From Nitrosomonadales bacterium (GTDB lineage Bacteria > Pseudomonadota > Gammaproteobacteria > Burkholderiales > Gallionellaceae): a stretch of 51,942 nucleotides of DNA. A program made the translations under genes and the position numbers. The notes below the pieces were generated by a model that was not told the DNA's origin, did not search any database, and saw only the letters and a list, made by a program, of their open reading frames with translations. Where the stretch lies: the NCBI GenBank assembly GCA_016208015.1, contig JACQYW010000018.1, positions 1 to 51,942 of the forward strand, given 5' to 3'. Position 1 is the stretch's first letter, and each line of letters opens with the position of its first letter. Positions 1 to 9,009 of the stretch are shown here, piece by piece.

Positions 1-139
1 CATTCCACTCGGCCATCTTGGAAGTCAAAAGTAGTGAAACTGAGCTACACTTATTTGCAGCCGTCACCCAAAATGGCGGCTAAAGTGCCTGGGTAAAATT
101 CAACGCGCAGGGCTGGGTAGTTTTAAACGCGCACCAACA
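1..139 (-). mobile_element. Partial IS21-family-type element, one terminal end only
   Basis: Reading leftward on the minus strand from base 139, the sequence starts TGTTGGTGCGCG and carries two copies of a motif ending in ACCCAG (139-113 and 109-88). The right edge of the window starts with TGTTGGTACGCG at 51803 and has the same two-copy motif in inverted orientation. Multiple terminal repeats with a TGT end are typical of IS21-family elements. The body of this element lies left of the window, so no transposase gene can be read here. The boundary at 139 is inferred from the match between the two ends. Confidence 0.72.
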
Positions 140-174
140 GGTTGGCCCTGCAAATTTCAAAAAAACATCTCCTG

Positions 175-189
175 GGGCCTAATAGGCCC
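175..189 (-). terminator. Hairpin downstream of topA, possible terminator
   Basis: A perfect 7-bp stem (GGGCCTA / TAGGCCC) lies about 60 bp past the topA stop codon on the minus strand. A run of seven T residues begins about nine bases after the stem, which is farther than in a classical intrinsic terminator. It could still help stop topA transcription before the IS end. Confidence 0.35.
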
Positions 190-249
190 ATTCAACGTGT
201 CTGACAGGTAATTTGTTCAGGGGTAGCTTGGGACAGAAAATCCCAGGCC

Positions 250-2958
250 TTATTTCTTGGTGGTCTTCTTGGCCGCAGGTTTCTTTGCTACAGGTTTGGC
301 GGCTGCCTTTTTAGTGGTTGCAGCCTTTGCCGTAGTCGTCTTGGCCTTGATCGTTGAGGCCTTAGTGGTTTTCTTGACTGTCGGCTTTTCAACGGCAGTT
401 TTGGCCGTTGCTTTCTTCACCGTCGCCTTGGGTTTCGCTGCAGCTTTTGCCTTGGTGGTCTTCGCCTTGGTTGCCGCCTTCTTGGCTGCAGGTTTCCGCG
501 CTGTCTTGGTCTTGCTTGTCGGTCCCTTTGCTGCCTTCGCGGCGATCAGTTCCAGCGCTTCTTCAAGCGTCACCGCTTCTGGCGTCACATCTTTGGGCAG
601 GGTTGCATTCACCTTGCCGTGGCGCACGTAGGGTCCGTAGCGGCCGCTGCAGACTTCGACGGGTGCCTTGTCGACCGGGTGTTCGCCCAGTGCGCGCAGC
701 ACCGTGTTGCCGCCGGTCTTGGCTTGCGCCAGCAGTTCCACGGCGCGGTCCAGTCCGATGTCGAAGATGCTGTCGCTGCGCGGGATGGATTTGAATTTGC
801 CGTCGTGTCCGATGTAGGGGCCGAAGCGCCCGATGTTGACGATGACCTTTTTGCCCGTCTCGGGGTGAGTACCGACTTCTCGTGGAAGTGAGAGCAGCTT
901 TAGAGCTGAGGCAAGATCGGCGGTTTCCAGCGGCATCTCTTTTTGCCAGGAGACGCGCTTGGGTTTTGACTTTTCCCCCTCTTCCACTTCGCCGAGTTGC
1001 ACGTAGTGACCATAAGGTCCGCGCAGCAGCAGCACGATCTGTCCAGTTTCGGGATGTATGCCCAGCTCCTTGCGCGCTTCTCCCGCGTCTTCTTCACCGG
1101 CCAGACTACGCGTGTAGTCGCATTCGGGATAGCCGGTGCAACCGATGAAACTGCCGCGTTTGCCGAGGCGTTTGGATAATGGTTTGCCGCACTTGGGGCA
1201 GGCTTCTTCGAGTATCTCGGTGCCGGGGCGGTCGACGTCCTTCTTGTCGACGATGAGCTTGTTGAAGCCCTTCCAGAACTCTTCCAGTACGGGGATCCAG
1301 TCGCGTTTTCCTTCGGAGATATCGTCCAGCTCGTCTTCCAGATTAGCCGTGAAACCGTAGTCCACATAGCGCGTGAAGTGCTCGTTGAGGAACTTGATGA
1401 CCACACGACCCACGTCGGTGGGCATGAAGCGTTTTTTATCGAGTGTGGCGTATTCGCGGGCTTGCAGCGTGGAGATGATGGTGGCGTAAGTGGAAGGACG
1501 GCCGATGCCGTATTCTTCCAGCGCCTTCACCAGACTCGCTTCCGAGAAACGCGGCGGCGGTTGCGTGAAGTGCTGTTCGCCGTAGAGTTTTTCGATTGGC
1601 AGCACATCGCCTTCGACCAGCGGTGGCAATTTCGCACTGTCTTCTTCCTCGGCGTCATCCACGTCTTCCATGTACACGCCGATGAAACCGGGGAACACCA
1701 GAGTCTGGCCCGAGGCGCGGAACAGGGTGTCGTCACTGCTCAGGCGGATATCGACACTTACCGTATCGAAACGCGCGGGCGACATCTGCGAAGCCAGCGT
1801 GCGCTTCCAGATCATTTCGTACAGACGCATCTGGTCGATGTTGAGATGGTCGCGCAGGCTGTCGGGCGTGCGCAAAATCGAGGTCGGACGAATCGCCTCG
1901 TGCGCTTCCTGCGCATTCTTGGCCTTGCTCTTGTAGACGGGTTGTTTGGCCGGCAAATACTCTGCGCTGAAGTTGTCGCCGATGTAACCGCGAATTTCGG
2001 CTACGGCTTCGTTGGCCAGATTCACCGAGTCGGTACGCATGTAGGTGATGAGACCGATGGTTCCCCCGCCAATATCAACGCCTTCGTACAGGGACTGCGC
2101 GGTACGCATGGTGCGGTCGGAAGTCATGCCCAGTTTGCGCACGGCTTCCTGTTGCAGTGTCGACGTTGTGAACGGCGCGGTGGGGCTGCGCTGCTTGCCC
2201 TTCTTTTCCACGCGCACGACTTTTGGCGGCAGCTTGGCGTCGTTGAGCTTGGCATGGATGGCATCGTATTCGGCCTGGCTGCCGATACTGAGTTGTTCCA
2301 GTTTCTTGCCCTGGAACTGGAACAGCTTGGCCGTGAACGGGATACTGTTCTTCAGGCTATCCAGATGCACCGACCAGTATTCCTGGCTCTTGAACTTCTC
2401 GATCTCGAGTTCGCGTTCGACGATGAGACGCAGTGCCGGGCTTTGTACGCGGCCGGCGGAAAGTCCGGGACGGATCTTGCGCCACAACAGCGGCGACAGA
2501 TTGAAACCGACCAGATAATCCAGCGCTCGGCGCGCCTGCTGGGCGTTCACCAGCGGAATGGAGATCTCGCGCGGATTCGCAACGGCGGCTTGAACGGCAG
2601 ACTGCGTGATCTCGTAGAACACCACGCGCTGCATCGTCTTGCCCTTGAGCGCGCGCTTGGTCTTCAGTATCTCGGAGATATGCCAGGCGATCGCCTCCCC
2701 TTCCCTGTCCGGGTCGGGTGCGAGAAAGATGTGGTCGGCTTCTGCTGCGGCTTTGGCTATCGCGTCGACATGTTTGCTGTTGCGCGCGATGGTCTCGTAC
2801 TTCATGGCGAAGTTGTCGTCGGGATCGACTGCGCCGGTCTTGGGAATCAGATCGCGCACATGACCGTAGGAAGCGAGGACTTCGAAGTCCTTGCCCAAAT
2901 ATTTTTTCAGGGTCTTGGCCTTGGCCGGAGACTCGACGATGAGTAGGTTGGATGCCAT
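250..2958 (-). CDS. topA: DNA topoisomerase I (type IA) with a lysine/alanine-rich tail
   Basis: Relaxes negatively supercoiled DNA by cutting one strand and passing the other. The N-terminal Toprim domain has the acidic motif DPDREGEAIAWH. The catalytic tyrosine is Y306 in the motif ITYMRTDS. One four-cysteine zinc ribbon starts near residue 587 (CPKC ... GYPEC), followed by further C-terminal repeat domains. Residues about 805-902 form a low-complexity tail built of K, A, T and P, like a histone H1 tail, which probably adds non-specific DNA binding. At 902 residues the protein is slightly longer than E. coli TopA because of this tail, and it has fewer zinc ribbons. The start is an ATG eight bases after the smg stop, so topA is the last gene of a lysM-dprA-smg-topA run. 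Confidence 0.97.
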   Translation of the reverse strand: MASNLLIVESPAKAKTLKKYLGKDFEVLASYGHVRDLIPKTGAVDPDDNFAMKYETIARNSKHVDAIAKAAAEADHIFLAPDPDREGEAIAWHISEILKTKRALKGKTMQRVVFYEITQSAVQAAVANPREISIPLVNAQQARRALDYLVGFNLSPLLWRKIRPGLSAGRVQSPALRLIVERELEIEKFKSQEYWSVHLDSLKNSIPFTAKLFQFQGKKLEQLSIGSQAEYDAIHAKLNDAKLPPKVVRVEKKGKQRSPTAPFTTSTLQQEAVRKLGMTSDRTMRTAQSLYEGVDIGGGTIGLITYMRTDSVNLANEAVAEIRGYIGDNFSAEYLPAKQPVYKSKAKNAQEAHEAIRPTSILRTPDSLRDHLNIDQMRLYEMIWKRTLASQMSPARFDTVSVDIRLSSDDTLFRASGQTLVFPGFIGVYMEDVDDAEEEDSAKLPPLVEGDVLPIEKLYGEQHFTQPPPRFSEASLVKALEEYGIGRPSTYATIISTLQAREYATLDKKRFMPTDVGRVVIKFLNEHFTRYVDYGFTANLEDELDDISEGKRDWIPVLEEFWKGFNKLIVDKKDVDRPGTEILEEACPKCGKPLSKRLGKRGSFIGCTGYPECDYTRSLAGEEDAGEARKELGIHPETGQIVLLLRGPYGHYVQLGEVEEGEKSKPKRVSWQKEMPLETADLASALKLLSLPREVGTHPETGKKVIVNIGRFGPYIGHDGKFKSIPRSDSIFDIGLDRAVELLAQAKTGGNTVLRALGEHPVDKAPVEVCSGRYGPYVRHGKVNATLPKDVTPEAVTLEEALELIAAKAAKGPTSKTKTARKPAAKKAATKAKTTKAKAAAKPKATVKKATAKTAVEKPTVKKTTKASTIKAKTTTAKAATTKKAAAKPVAKKPAAKKTTKK

Positions 2959-2966
2959 TTAGGTGC

Positions 2967-3422
2967 TCAGTGTGCTTGGGCCGTATCGGCAGGTGTGAGC
3001 AAGTCTTCGATCAGCATCGGGTCGAGGTCTTCATGCTGGCTCCACAACACCATCAGCACGATGAGTTTAAGCTTGTCCAAAGGGAGATTCTTGCGGCCCA
3101 GCGCAAGCACACGGTCGATGATCATCTCGCGCTCGATCGGGGTGATGACCTTGTTGTGTTCCCAGAACGCCAGAAAGCGCAGACCTTCCTGGCTGATGCG
3201 CTGTTCTTCGAAATCGGTGTAGAGGCGGATGCCGCTGTGGTTGATGGTTTCGGGATAGGCGGCGCGGGTGAGTTCCTGCAAGCCGGATAACCAGGTCAGC
3301 GCCTGGTTGATGTCTTCTTCATCAAAGCCGGCAGCGGTGAGTTTTACCGAAAGTTTGTCGTGGTCGGGATAGCTACCGATATCGAAGTAGCTTTCAAACA
3401 AAAATAACAGGATGTCGAACAT
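2967..3422 (-). CDS. smg: Smg family protein (DUF494)
   Basis: A 151-residue protein starting MFDILLFLFESYFD, characteristic of the Smg/DUF494 family, whose members are about 150 residues long. The molecular function is not settled. The gene is commonly found beside dprA in beta- and gammaproteobacteria, and here it sits between dprA (12 bp upstream) and topA (8 bp downstream), so all three are probably cotranscribed. It has no signal peptide or membrane segment, so it is probably cytoplasmic. The family call rests on the recognisable N-terminus and the gene context. Confidence 0.9.
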   Translation of the reverse strand: MFDILLFLFESYFDIGSYPDHDKLSVKLTAAGFDEEDINQALTWLSGLQELTRAAYPETINHSGIRLYTDFEEQRISQEGLRFLAFWEHNKVITPIEREMIIDRVLALGRKNLPLDKLKLIVLMVLWSQHEDLDPMLIEDLLTPADTAQAH

Positions 3423-3434
3423 TTAGGAGTCTAT

Positions 3435-4508
3435 TTAGGTGATGCGTTGATATAAGCCGCCAGGTAAAGATGCGATATGTCCGTCGAGTTCCAGTTGCAA
3501 CAGGATGGCGGATAGCTCGGCTATCGTCAAGCCGCTGCGTTGCGCGAGGCTTTCCACATCGAGCGGATCGAAGCCGAGATGCACGAACAACGGGTGTTCC
3601 GGGCGGGTTTCACGTAGTGATGGAGAAACTGCTGCGGACTGACCCAGCTCTTCGAGGATATCCCAGGCGCTTTCGACCAGCTTTGCGCCCTGCTTGATGA
3701 GCGCATGACAGCCTTTGGATTGCGGCGAATGGATGGAACCGGGGATGGCGAATACCTCGCGCCCCTGTTCCAGCGCCATGCGTGCAGTGATAAGCGAACC
3801 GCTCTGCACCGAGGCTTCGACCACCAGACAGCCCAGACTCAGGCCGCTGATGATACGGTTGCGGCGCGGAAAGTTCGCTGCCAGCGGCGGTGTGCCCAAT
3901 GCAAACTCGGAGATGATGGTGCCGCTCTGTGCCAACCGGTGTGCCAGCTCGCGATTGGAGGCAGGATAGACTTTATCCAGCCCGGTGCCGACGACAGCGA
4001 TGCTGGAACCTGCGCCTTGCAGGCCGCCCAGGTGTGCCGCCGTGTCTATACCCTGTGCCATGCCGCTGACGACACACAGTCCGGAATCGGATGCCGACTG
4101 CGCAAAGGCTTCCGCGTTGCGCTTGCCCTGCGCAGTGGCATTGCGGCTGCCGACGATGGCCAAAGCGGGCACGTTCAACAGATCAAGACGACCCTTCACA
4201 TATAACAGTAAGGGAGGGTCGGCGGTATTCAGCAGCGCTTGCGGATACTCGGCATCGGCGATGGTGAGGATACGGTTGAACGGATCGTCCAGCCATTCGG
4301 AGACAGCAGCAAGTGAGGATTCGTCGATGCCATCGGCGATGGCATGCGCAACTGTTGGTTTGATATGTTTGGAAAGAGAAGAGACAGAAGCCTGCAACAC
4401 GGCTTCAGGAGAACCGAAGGCTTGCAGCAGACGCCGCAAGCCTTCGTTACCCAGTCCGGATATCTGGCTCAGCAGGAGCCACGACGCGAGCGAAGCGTCG
4501 AAAGGCAT
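3435..4508 (-). CDS. dprA: DNA-processing protein DprA
   Basis: DprA binds single-stranded DNA entering the cell during natural transformation and loads RecA. The 357-residue protein has an N-terminal helix-hairpin-helix/SAM-like part (residues about 1-70), a central Rossmann-like domain with the signatures AIVGSRNAT and SGMAQGIDTAAH and the later LITARMALEQGREVFAIPG, and a C-terminal winged-helix domain (about 290-357). The length is normal for proteobacteria. The stop is three bases from the LysM stop region's operon partner at 4512, implying cotranscription. The gene is intact, whereas the competence helicase gene comM at the other end of the window is broken. Confidence 0.95.
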   Translation of the reverse strand: MPFDASLASWLLLSQISGLGNEGLRRLLQAFGSPEAVLQASVSSLSKHIKPTVAHAIADGIDESSLAAVSEWLDDPFNRILTIADAEYPQALLNTADPPLLLYVKGRLDLLNVPALAIVGSRNATAQGKRNAEAFAQSASDSGLCVVSGMAQGIDTAAHLGGLQGAGSSIAVVGTGLDKVYPASNRELAHRLAQSGTIISEFALGTPPLAANFPRRNRIISGLSLGCLVVEASVQSGSLITARMALEQGREVFAIPGSIHSPQSKGCHALIKQGAKLVESAWDILEELGQSAAVSPSLRETRPEHPLFVHLGFDPLDVESLAQRSGLTIAELSAILLQLELDGHIASLPGGLYQRIT

Positions 4509-4511
4509 GTT

Positions 4512-5597
4512 CTAGTCGGGAGTACTTGCGCGGTCCAGGATTTGAACCGGTAATTTGGTTTCCATCACCAAAGCGTAGGACACTTTATCAAACACACGGA
4601 AAACGAAAATCAAACCATAACGCAAGTCGGGCATGGAAATATTTGGGGTAAACCATCCTGCGGTTTTAACCACTTGACCCCTTTGATACAGCGCCAACAC
4701 ATGCCCGCTCTCAAGTCCGTCGCGTCTGCCTTTGTTGAGAGTGATCACAGCATTTTGCCCAGCCTGCTCTACGCCACCGTAAACGGAAATTACTCTAGCC
4801 GAGACATTGCTTGAAGGGGAATGCGGGAGGTAGTTGCTGGAAAACCCGGTGGTGGTTTGAGCGAAATAATCACCCTTGCTTATTTCAAGTACAGATTTGG
4901 ATATACGGACTGTGCTGACATCAGCGAATTTCTCAACATCGGCATCGCCCAAATACATGACTTCATGACCCAGAACTTCCTTGGTTTCAGGGTCGATGAA
5001 GGTAACGCTCGGACGGTAAATCTGCCAGCGTTCCCCCTTATCGGCTGGCAGATCCTGGGCATAGGCCAGATCGCCTGCGCCCAATAGTTGTTTTTGCTCC
5101 AGTGTGCCAATCAATCTTGGAGCAATCGCCAGTTCGTCATCTTCAACAACGAGCGGGCGCTGAAGGAAGGCCCCGACGACTTTGAGGGAAATTGAAGGGA
5201 TGGCATCAGTGCGTCCAGTGACGACGCGGGGCTTGGGCGAAAGCTTGACTGCATTCGGATCAGTAAATGTGGAATCAGCCACATCGGGCACAATTACAGA
5301 ACCATCGGTGGGGACGGCAGGGGCTTCTTGAGTGCCGATCTTTAAAGTGTGCGTACTGGAGTCGAGATAGACCACATCGCCGGGATAGATCCAGTGCGGA
5401 TCCTTGATCGTGTCCTTGTTGTAACCCCAGATCTGCGGCCATTTCCACGGGTCCTTAAAGAACTTGGCGGAGATGTCCCACAGCGTGTCACCCTTGACCA
5501 CGACATAACGTTCTGGCGCATTCTCTTGTAGCTGAAGCTCGTCGGCAAAAGCCGTCAGGGGCATAAGAAGACAAATCAGCGATATAATCTTGCGCAT
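4512..5597 (-). CDS. Exported LysM peptidoglycan-binding protein
   Basis: The chosen start (5597) begins MRKIISLICLLMPLTAFADE, a clear signal peptide with likely cleavage after TAFA. An upstream in-frame start at 5642 would add 15 residues in front of the signal peptide and is less likely. The mature protein starts with a LysM domain (YVVVKGDTLWDISAKFF, about residues 30-80) that binds glycan chains of peptidoglycan. The rest, about 280 residues, has no domain I can name. Such LysM proteins are commonly found between dprA and def in betaproteobacteria. The protein is probably periplasmic. It is transcribed divergently from def. Confidence 0.9.
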   Translation of the reverse strand: MRKIISLICLLMPLTAFADELQLQENAPERYVVVKGDTLWDISAKFFKDPWKWPQIWGYNKDTIKDPHWIYPGDVVYLDSSTHTLKIGTQEAPAVPTDGSVIVPDVADSTFTDPNAVKLSPKPRVVTGRTDAIPSISLKVVGAFLQRPLVVEDDELAIAPRLIGTLEQKQLLGAGDLAYAQDLPADKGERWQIYRPSVTFIDPETKEVLGHEVMYLGDADVEKFADVSTVRISKSVLEISKGDYFAQTTTGFSSNYLPHSPSSNVSARVISVYGGVEQAGQNAVITLNKGRRDGLESGHVLALYQRGQVVKTAGWFTPNISMPDLRYGLIFVFRVFDKVSYALVMETKLPVQILDRASTPD

Positions 5598-5652
5598 GGA
5601 AAACCCCAGCAAAGTAAGGAAAGTGCGGTGTGATGTTTGCACGGCGGTTTAA

Positions 5653-5681
5653 ATTCTGCATCTAGTCTCTTAAGTTGGCAA
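5653..5681 (-). promoter_or_regulatory. Candidate sigma-70 promoter of the lysM-dprA-smg-topA run
   Basis: On the minus strand TTGCCA (5681-5676) and CAGAAT (5658-5653) are separated by 17 bp, a fair match to a -35/-10 pair. It lies in the 90-bp gap between two divergent genes. No other evidence is available. Confidence 0.35.
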
Positions 5682-5687
5682 GCTTTT

Positions 5688-6191
5688 ATGGCAATTCTCC
5701 TTATCCTGCAATACCCGGACGAGCGGCTGCATAAGGTCGCAAAAAAGATCGAGCAGGTCGACAACACCATCCGCAAGCTGGTGCGCGACATGGCGGAAAC
5801 CATGTATGCCGCCCCGGGCGTCGGCCTGGCCGCGACCCAGGTGGACAAACATATCCGGCTGATCGTGATCGACGTGTCGGAAACCCATGACGACCTGAAA
5901 GTGCTCATCAACCCCGAATTACTGAAAGGTGAGGGAGCAAAAGAACACGAAGAGGGATGTCTCTCCGTTCCCGGCATCTACGAGAACGTCAGCCGGGCCG
6001 AGCGGGTGGTTGTGCGCGCGCTCGACGAACATGGCAAACCGTTCACGCTCGAAGCCGAGGGGTTGCTGGCCGTGTGCATACAGCACGAGATGGACCACCT
6101 GCAAGGCAAGGTGTTCGTCGAATACCTTTCCCATCTTAAACAGACCCGTATCCGCGCCAAGCTGAAAAAGCAGCGGCGCGAGACGCTGTAG
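5688..6191 (+). CDS. def: Peptide deformylase
   Basis: Removes the formyl group from the N-terminal methionine of new proteins, using a bound metal ion. All three family motifs are present: [15 protein letters not shown] (cysteine ligand) and [10 protein letters not shown] (two histidine ligands and the catalytic glutamate). The start at 5688 gives [14 protein letters not shown], the usual N-terminus, and 167 residues; an upstream ATG at 5637 would add 17 unrelated residues. The gene is followed 10 bp later by fmt, which adds the formyl group this enzyme removes. Confidence 0.97.
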   Translation: MAILLILQYPDERLHKVAKKIEQVDNTIRKLVRDMAETMYAAPGVGLAATQVDKHIRLIVIDVSETHDDLKVLINPELLKGEGAKEHEEGCLSVPGIYENVSRAERVVVRALDEHGKPFTLEAEGLLAVCIQHEMDHLQGKVFVEYLSHLKQTRIRAKLKKQRRETL

Positions 6192-6201
6192 GCATAAACT
6201 C

Positions 6202-7131
6202 GTGAAGATCATTTTCGCAGGCACGCCGCACTTTGCCGCCAGCGCGCTGGCGGCTCTGGTAAAGGAACACCAGATCGTGGCGGTATTCACGCAACCGGAT
6301 CGCCCCTCGGGACGCGGTATGCAACTCACGGCCAGCCCGGTGAAACAATTCGCGCTGCAACACGGATTGCCGGTGCTGCAACCGGCCACGTTAAAAAACG
6401 AGGAGTCGCAAAAAAACATCGCGGCACTCGATGCGGACATGATAGTAGTGGCTGCCTATGGTTTGATCCTGCCCAAGGCGGTATTGCAGATTCCACGCCA
6501 CGGCTGCCTCAATATCCATGCCTCGCTGTTGCCGCGTTGGCGCGGCGCCGCGCCGATCCAGCGCGCCATTCTGGCGGGAGATGCAGAGACCGGCATCACC
6601 ATCATGCAGATGGATGAAGGCCTGGATACCGGCGACATGCTGCTGAAGAAGTCATGCGCCATCGCTGACGACGATAATGCGGAAACCCTGCATGACAAGC
6701 TGGCCCTGTTGGGCGCGCAGGCGATCGTCGAGGCACTGCGGGAACTGGAACATGGAAAACTGTGCGCTGAAAAACAGGAAGCGCAACTGGCGACCTATGC
6801 TGCAAAACTTACCAAGGCAGAGGCTCAATTGGATTGGGCCAAAAGCGCGGCAGAGCTGGAGCGCGCGGTACGCGGCTATTTTCCGTTTCCGGTCGCCAAT
6901 ACCAGTTACGGTGAAACACAGATCAAGATACTCAAGGCGGACCAGTGCGATGGAAAACCGGCCGCAGCGGGAACCGTGCTGGTCATCGACAGGGATGCGA
7001 TCCATGTTGCCTGCGGCTCAGGGGCATTGGCACTGAAGGTGTTGCAAAAGCCGGGCGGCAAAGCATTGCCGGTTGCCCAGTTCCTGCAAGGGTTTCCGCT
7101 CAAGATCGGCGACCGGTTCGGTGCCCACTGA
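6202..7131 (+). CDS. fmt: Methionyl-tRNA formyltransferase (GTG start)
   Basis: Transfers a formyl group from 10-formyltetrahydrofolate to initiator Met-tRNA. The 309-residue protein begins MKIIFAGTPHFAA from a GTG codon. The catalytic region contains LNIHASLLPRWRGAAPIQ with the conserved Asn-x-His, and the later motif DEGLDTGDM. The C-terminal OB-like tRNA-binding domain covers roughly residues 205-309. It lies between def and rsmB, with the rsmB start only two bases after its stop, so def-fmt-rsmB is one transcription unit. The length is normal. Confidence 0.97.
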   Translation: MKIIFAGTPHFAASALAALVKEHQIVAVFTQPDRPSGRGMQLTASPVKQFALQHGLPVLQPATLKNEESQKNIAALDADMIVVAAYGLILPKAVLQIPRHGCLNIHASLLPRWRGAAPIQRAILAGDAETGITIMQMDEGLDTGDMLLKKSCAIADDDNAETLHDKLALLGAQAIVEALRELEHGKLCAEKQEAQLATYAAKLTKAEAQLDWAKSAAELERAVRGYFPFPVANTSYGETQIKILKADQCDGKPAAAGTVLVIDRDAIHVACGSGALALKVLQKPGGKALPVAQFLQGFPLKIGDRFGAH

Positions 7132-7133
7132 AG

Positions 7134-8408
7134 ATGCAACGCATACAACATGAAGCGGCAAAGGTCGTCAGCAAGGTCGTACGCGGGGGACGCAATCTCA
7201 ACGAAGTGCTGAGCGAAAGCCTGCGCAGGCAGGCGAGCCTGACCCCTCAGGAGCGCGGGGCTTTGCAGGACCTGTGCTACGGCACCTTGCGCTACTACTC
7301 GCGTCTGGCTTTCATGCTCGACAGTCTGCTGGAAAGACCCGTACAGGAATCCCCGCTACGCTGTCTGCTCCTGGTCGCGCTCTATCAACTGCAACATACC
7401 AAGGCGGGCCAGTACGTCATCGTCGATCAGGCGGTGCGCGCGACCAAGAGCATCAATGGCGCCGCCAGCGGCCTGGTCAATGCCGTGCTGCGCAATTTCC
7501 TGCGCAAGCAGCTTGCCTTGCAAGAGGCCGCAGACCGCAACGAGGAAAGCCGTTATGCCTATCCGCAATGGTGGATAAGCGCGCTGAAGAAGCAATATGG
7601 CGAAAGGGCAGCCGCGATACTGGAAGCAGGCAACCAGCACCCGCCGATGACGTTGCGCGTCAATGCGCGCCAAACGACGGTTGCGGAATATCAGGGGCAG
7701 CTTGCGGAGCAGGACATCCCCGCGCACATGATCGAGCCGGGCGCGTTGAAACTGGAACGCCCTGTCGGTGTGGAGCGATTACCCGGATTCGCCGAAGGCC
7801 GGATCTCGGTGCAGGATGCGGGGGCGCAATATGCGGCGCGGTTCCTCGACGTTAAAGACGGCATGCGGGTACTGGATGCGTGCGCCGCTCCCGGCGGGAA
7901 AACCGCGCACCTGCTGGAATCCGCTGACATCGAACTGCTGTCGCTGGACAAGGACGAACTAAGGCTGGGGCGCGTTCGCGAGAACATGCAACGCCTGCGC
8001 CTGAATGCCCAAGTCGCCTGCGGCGATGCCGCCACTCCGCAAGACTGGTGGGACGGCAAGACCTTCCAGCGCATCCTGGCCGATGTACCCTGTTCCGCCT
8101 CGGGTGTGGTGCGCCGGCATCCGGATATCAAATGGTTGCGCCGTCCGGAAGACATCGAAAGTTTTGCGCGACAGCAGTTGCATATCCTGAATGCTTTGTG
8201 GCCGCTGCTGGCAAGAGATGGTAAATTGCTCTATGCGACCTGCTCCGTCTTCGCGCGCGAGAACGAGTTCGTGCTCGATGCGTTCCTGGAGCAGCATGAC
8301 GATGCGGTTCAGCTCGGATTATCAGCACCGGGCATGACTGACGGCCAGTTATTGCCGAACGATGAGCACGACGGATTCTTCTATGCACTGCTGCACAAAA
8401 AAGTCTGA
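7134..8408 (+). CDS. rsmB: 16S rRNA m5C967 methyltransferase RsmB
   Basis: Methylates cytosine 967 of 16S rRNA using S-adenosylmethionine. The N-terminal NusB-like RNA-binding domain covers about residues 1-140. The C-terminal Rossmann-fold methyltransferase has the SAM-binding motif DACAAPGGKTAHLLE, the catalytic motif DVPCSASGVVRRHPDIKW and the second cysteine motif LLYATCSVF. The start MQRIQHEAAKVV at 7134 follows fmt by two bases. An in-frame start at 6945 lies inside fmt and was not used. The 3' end overlaps the next gene. Confidence 0.95.
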   Translation: MQRIQHEAAKVVSKVVRGGRNLNEVLSESLRRQASLTPQERGALQDLCYGTLRYYSRLAFMLDSLLERPVQESPLRCLLLVALYQLQHTKAGQYVIVDQAVRATKSINGAASGLVNAVLRNFLRKQLALQEAADRNEESRYAYPQWWISALKKQYGERAAAILEAGNQHPPMTLRVNARQTTVAEYQGQLAEQDIPAHMIEPGALKLERPVGVERLPGFAEGRISVQDAGAQYAARFLDVKDGMRVLDACAAPGGKTAHLLESADIELLSLDKDELRLGRVRENMQRLRLNAQVACGDAATPQDWWDGKTFQRILADVPCSASGVVRRHPDIKWLRRPEDIESFARQQLHILNALWPLLARDGKLLYATCSVFARENEFVLDAFLEQHDDAVQLGLSAPGMTDGQLLPNDEHDGFFYALLHKKV

Positions 8409-9009
8409 TTGCCTGCTTCGGTCGGTCTGGCTGGTCTGCCTGTGGCTATGTGCGAGCAGCGTTTGCGCAGAAGGCATCTTCATCAGCAAAGCCGAAGCGC
8501 GCCTGACGGAAGAAGGTTACCAACTCTCTGCCGATTACGACATCCAGCTGTCCCAGACTGTGGAGACGGCGCTGAAACGCGGAGTCACCCTGTACTTCGT
8601 CAGCGAACTCACCATCAACCGCTCGCGCTGGTATTGGTTCGATACCGATGTCGTGCGCGATGAACAGGTCGCCAAGCTTTCCTTCAATGCGCTGACCCAG
8701 CAATATCGCATCACCCACGGTTCGCTGTTCCAGAGTTTCCACGAATTGAAAGATGCGCTGCACGTGCTGGGGCACCAGACTGCGCCGCCGGTCCCGCTTT
8801 CCCTGCTGGACAGGGAAGGCGGCGGATTCTTTTCGCGCATGATGAAAAAAGGCAGCGATTGCTGTTCTGCCCTGGCGCAGATGCGGCTGGATGTGACACA
8901 GCTTCCGAAGCCGCTACAGGTGAACGCGCTGACCAATGAGGACTGGAATCTCGAATCCAAGCCTTACCGCTGGGAAGTTTTGCCGCCCTCCACCGAGGAT
9001 CAGCCATGA
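8362..9009 (+). CDS. Exported DUF4390 family protein
   Basis: A protein of up to 215 residues whose N-terminus contains a hydrophobic signal sequence (LLRSVWLVCLWLCASSVCA, probable cleavage before EGIFISKAE), so it probably acts in the periplasm. The rest matches the DUF4390 pattern of a short beta-rich domain; its function is unknown. The gene overlaps the end of rsmB by 47 bp and its TGA overlaps the ATG of the sensor kinase, so it is translationally linked to ntrY. A second start at 8383 is equally possible and would leave the signal peptide intact. A role in sensing with the neighbouring kinase is only an inference. Confidence 0.8.
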   Translation: MSTTDSSMHCCTKKSDCLLRSVWLVCLWLCASSVCAEGIFISKAEARLTEEGYQLSADYDIQLSQTVETALKRGVTLYFVSELTINRSRWYWFDTDVVRDEQVAKLSFNALTQQYRITHGSLFQSFHELKDALHVLGHQTAPPVPLSLLDREGGGFFSRMMKKGSDCCSALAQMRLDVTQLPKPLQVNALTNEDWNLESKPYRWEVLPPSTEDQP

